From positions 1 through 64,000 of the forward strand of contig JACVCH010000019.1 of the NCBI GenBank assembly GCA_016742175.1: 64,000 bases of DNA, given 5' to 3'. Positions 62,437 through 64,000 of this stretch are shown here, in pieces (the first letter of the stretch is position 1; every line of letters starts with the position of its first letter). Under the pieces are notes generated by a model, which worked only from the letters and a program-made list of their open reading frames with translations, did no database searches and had not been told where the DNA came from. The stretch comes from Rhizobiaceae bacterium (GTDB lineage Bacteria > Pseudomonadota > Alphaproteobacteria > Rhizobiales > Rhizobiaceae). The translations under genes were made by a program, and so were the position numbers.

Positions 62437-63459
62437 TCACTCCGCCGGGCGCATGAGGATGGCGAAGATGTCGACGCCGCGGCCTTCGCCCGAGACATCC
62501 GTGTTGATGGCGATGGTGCTGGAGCCGCCGGCGGAGCCCTCGCCCAGCACGACCTCGAAGAGGTGGTCTTCCTGCGCCGTGCCGACGTCGTAGCGCGTGC
62601 GTCCGCAATCGCCGAGGGCGCCGAAATTGCATTCGACCGAAATCTGCGTCGCCTCGCCGTCGATGCCGCGGGCGACGATGTTGAATACGACGCGCTGGCC
62701 GGCGAAGCGGTCGAGCAGGTTCGGGCCGACGGTGAACGCGACCGGCTCGCCCGACGCGGCGGAGCGGATGCGCAGGTAACTGCCCGCTTCGTCCTCGGTC
62801 GCATCGGCCGAAGCGCCTTCCGGCGGAGAGACGAGCTCGATGTCCGCCGGTTCGAAGATGGTCGTCCAGCCGGCATCGGCGTTCGCGCCGTCGGCGGAAA
62901 GCGCGGGCGGGCCGGACTGGCCGCGGCTTTCATTGATCGCCGCTTCGATCTCGCCCATGTCGGCGCCGATGAAATGGCCGAAATTGGAATAGGCCCACCA
63001 GATGCCGGTGCCAACCACCGCCAGGATGACGAGGCCGGTCACGAGCGAGAGCATGCGGCCACCGCCGCGCTTTTTCGGCTTGCGCTCGCGCGGCTGGTCG
63101 AGCCTGACGGGGCGACGCGCGGGCGCCACTTCCGGTTCGAGACGCGGGGCGGCGTCGACCGGGCCGGCGCGCCGCTCGGCGCGAAGCTCCGGCGCCACTG
63201 TGGGGGCCGAGGAAACGGTCGCGGCAGCGACGGCCGGTTCCGGCGCCATCGCCGGGACATACTCCGTCTCGATCGCCTTGACCGTCGCCTGCAGCGCCTT
63301 GCGCCGCTTGATGGCGTTCTCGACCGTCAGTTCCGGCTTTTCCTTCAAGGAGCGGTCGAGCGCGGCGAATGCCGAGCGATAGACCTTTTCGCGGAAGGTT
63401 CGGTCGTCGTCATTTCCCTTGGCCAGGGCTCGTCTGATGGCTTGCTCGATCCCGTCCAA
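62437..63459 (-). CDS. Hypothetical membrane-anchored protein
   Basis: Encodes 340 residues from TTG 63459 (AAAAGGG at good spacing; no better ATG). N-terminal cytosolic helix (about 1-65), Pro/Arg/Ala-rich linker, one membrane helix at about 139-157 (LVTGLVILAVVGTGIWWAYS), and an extracytoplasmic beta-rich domain (about 185-340) with LRIRSAASGEPVAFTVGPNLLDRFAGQRVV, VECNFGALGDCGRTRYDV (two Cys) and a closing GVDIFAILMRPAE. I do not recognise the domain; it could bind carbohydrate or protein. No operon partner. Confidence 0.7.
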   Translation of the reverse strand: MDGIEQAIRRALAKGNDDDRTFREKVYRSAFAALDRSLKEKPELTVENAIKRRKALQATVKAIETEYVPAMAPEPAVAAATVSSAPTVAPELRAERRAGPVDAAPRLEPEVAPARRPVRLDQPRERKPKKRGGGRMLSLVTGLVILAVVGTGIWWAYSNFGHFIGADMGEIEAAINESRGQSGPPALSADGANADAGWTTIFEPADIELVSPPEGASADATEDEAGSYLRIRSAASGEPVAFTVGPNLLDRFAGQRVVFNIVARGIDGEATQISVECNFGALGDCGRTRYDVGTAQEDHLFEVVLGEGSAGGSSTIAINTDVSGEGRGVDIFAILMRPAE

Positions 63460-63552
63460 GCGGCACCCTTTTGTTGTTTACCGACCATTGACCATGATCG
63501 TTGCGACATCGTTAAACGTGCCCGCCGGCAGGTTCAATGCCAGGGTGGTCGG

Positions 63553-63638
63553 GAAAACCGCATTCCACTTTTCAGGCCGATGCTTTCCCGTGCGCATCGG
63601 CTGATCCGAAAACCGGTTTCCACTTCTCGGGTCGATGC
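63553..63638. repeat. Two tandem copies of a REP-like element
   Basis: GAAAACCGCATTCCACTTTT (63553-63572, extending to GGCCGATGC at 63583) and GAAAACCGGTTTCCACTTCT (63608-63627, extending to GGTCGATGC at 63638) are 31-base copies with a 55-base period. The same type of sequence is at 55430. Part of the 227-base gap 63460-63686. Confidence 0.65.
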
Positions 63639-63646
63639 GTTAGTAC

Positions 63647-63666
63647 TGACGTTTACGCAAACGTCA
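63647..63666 (+). promoter_or_regulatory. Second copy of the MerR-type operator
   Basis: TGACGTTT (63647-63654), ACGC, AAACGTCA (63659-63666). Identical over 20 bases to the core of the palindrome at 49187-49218 read in the same orientation to the gene. Begins 40 bases before the nitronate monooxygenase ATG; ribosome site GGAGG is at 63676. Confidence 0.65.
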
Positions 63667-63686
63667 AATATCCGTGGAGGACCCGA

Positions 63687-64000
63687 ATGGCGCTGCCCGA
63701 CATCCTGAAGACCAATCTGCGCCTACCCGTCGTCGGCTCGCCGCTCTTCATCATCTCCCATCCGCCGCTCGTGCTCGCCCAGTGCAAGGCCGGCATCGTC
63801 GGCTCGTTCCCGGCGCTGAACGCGCGTCCCGCCTCGCAGCTCGACGAGTGGCTGGCGCAGATCACGGAAGAACTCGCGGCGCATGATGCGGCAAACCCGC
63901 ATGCCAAGGCGGCGCCGTTCGCGGTCAACCAGATCGTCCACAAGTCGAACACGCGGCTCGAGGAAGATCTGGCGCTTTGCGTCAAATACAAGGTGCCGAT
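63687..64000 (+). CDS. Nitronate monooxygenase (partial, runs off the window)
   Basis: First 104 codons. Starts MALPDILKTNLRLPVVGSP with FIISHPPLVLAQCKAGIVGSFPALNARPASQLDEW and FAVNQIVHKSNTRLEEDL, the N-terminal TIM-barrel of 2-nitropropane dioxygenase-like flavoenzymes (FMN-binding). The enzyme oxidises nitronates; several paralogues in this family act as enoyl reductases or in acyl-CoA metabolism. GGAGG precedes the ATG. The shared palindrome links it to the fatty-acid genes. Confidence 0.88.
   Translation, partial: MALPDILKTNLRLPVVGSPLFIISHPPLVLAQCKAGIVGSFPALNARPASQLDEWLAQITEELAAHDAANPHAKAAPFAVNQIVHKSNTRLEEDLALCVKYKVP

Noticed and set aside
1-64000. CRISPR array, phage or transposon genes
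   Set aside because: No regularly spaced repeats, cas genes, transposase, integrase or structural phage genes were found; repeats present are intergenic palindromes.

Overview
The window looks like chromosomal DNA of a GC-rich alphaproteobacterium of the order Hyphomicrobiales (Rhizobiales). The evidence is the combination of gene content and regulatory signals: 5-aminolevulinate synthase (Shemin pathway), the cell-cycle regulator GcrA with a cluster of GANTC (CcrM) sites in front of it, a PodJ-like polarity protein, CtrA-type TTAA-N7-TTAACC boxes, EcfG-type stress promoters (GGAAC-N16/17-CGTT), a SAM-II riboswitch before metZ, the N-acetylglutaminylglutamine amide (NAGGN) osmolyte operon, and REP-like GC-rich intergenic palindromes typical of rhizobial relatives. 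I see no transposase, integrase, phage gene, rRNA or CRISPR array. Coding density is very high, with many ATGA overlaps and abutting convergent stops. The genus cannot be fixed from sequence alone.

Layout: (1) 1-2.1 kb, small stress or envelope genes (DUF1236-like, DUF883-like, L,D-transpeptidase), two with EcfG promoters. (2) 2.1-7.5 kb, the three-gene NAGGN operon with a divergent MarR regulator and a shared palindromic operator. (3) 7.5-14.9 kb, hemA, an aminotransferase, mscL, and a CrbS/CrbR-like symporter-kinase plus LuxR response regulator. (4) 15-24 kb, a mixture: pyrD, MATE exporter, histone-deacetylase-like amidohydrolase, tRNA-Gly, a bacterial voltage-gated sodium channel (BacNav), a duplicated-domain dCTP deaminase, SAM-II/metZ and a CDP-alcohol phosphatidyltransferase. 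(5) 24-29 kb, apaG, small proteins, hslO and the argF-argD pair. (6) 29-37 kb, gcrA, phoU, a LuxR solo, a polysaccharide glycosyltransferase, ppk2, phoR and a periplasmic binding protein. (7) 37-42 kb, lysK, an S24 repressor with a degenerate nuclease-like protein, and a ParDE-type toxin-antitoxin pair between an isomerase and a thioesterase. (8) 42-49.8 kb, a fatty-acid beta-oxidation operon and its probable MerR regulator. (9) 50-64 kb, podJ, a TauE/SafE exporter pair, the complete ligase-associated DNA repair module (PdeM, Lhr-type helicase, exonuclease, ATP-dependent ligase), and the start of a nitronate monooxygenase gene.

Several genes are tied together by regulatory DNA I could read directly. 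A perfect 14-bp-arm palindrome upstream of the 598-residue acyl-CoA dehydrogenase recurs, with the same TGACGTTTACGCAAACGTCA core, 14 kb away upstream of the nitronate monooxygenase; this suggests a MerR-controlled acyl-CoA regulon. A 23-bp palindrome covers the promoter of the NAGGN operon beside its MarR gene. Three small genes carry EcfG promoters. gcrA and podJ have GANTC or CtrA-like sites, fitting the alphaproteobacterial cell-cycle circuit.

Nothing here is certainly a new system. The most promising leads are the two-locus MerR palindrome, the CtrA-box/terminator unit at 987-1093 that may encode a small RNA, the hairpin-plus-U-tract that begins the argD leader, the LuxR-solo/glycosyltransferase pair, and the S24-repressor/degenerate-nuclease operon.
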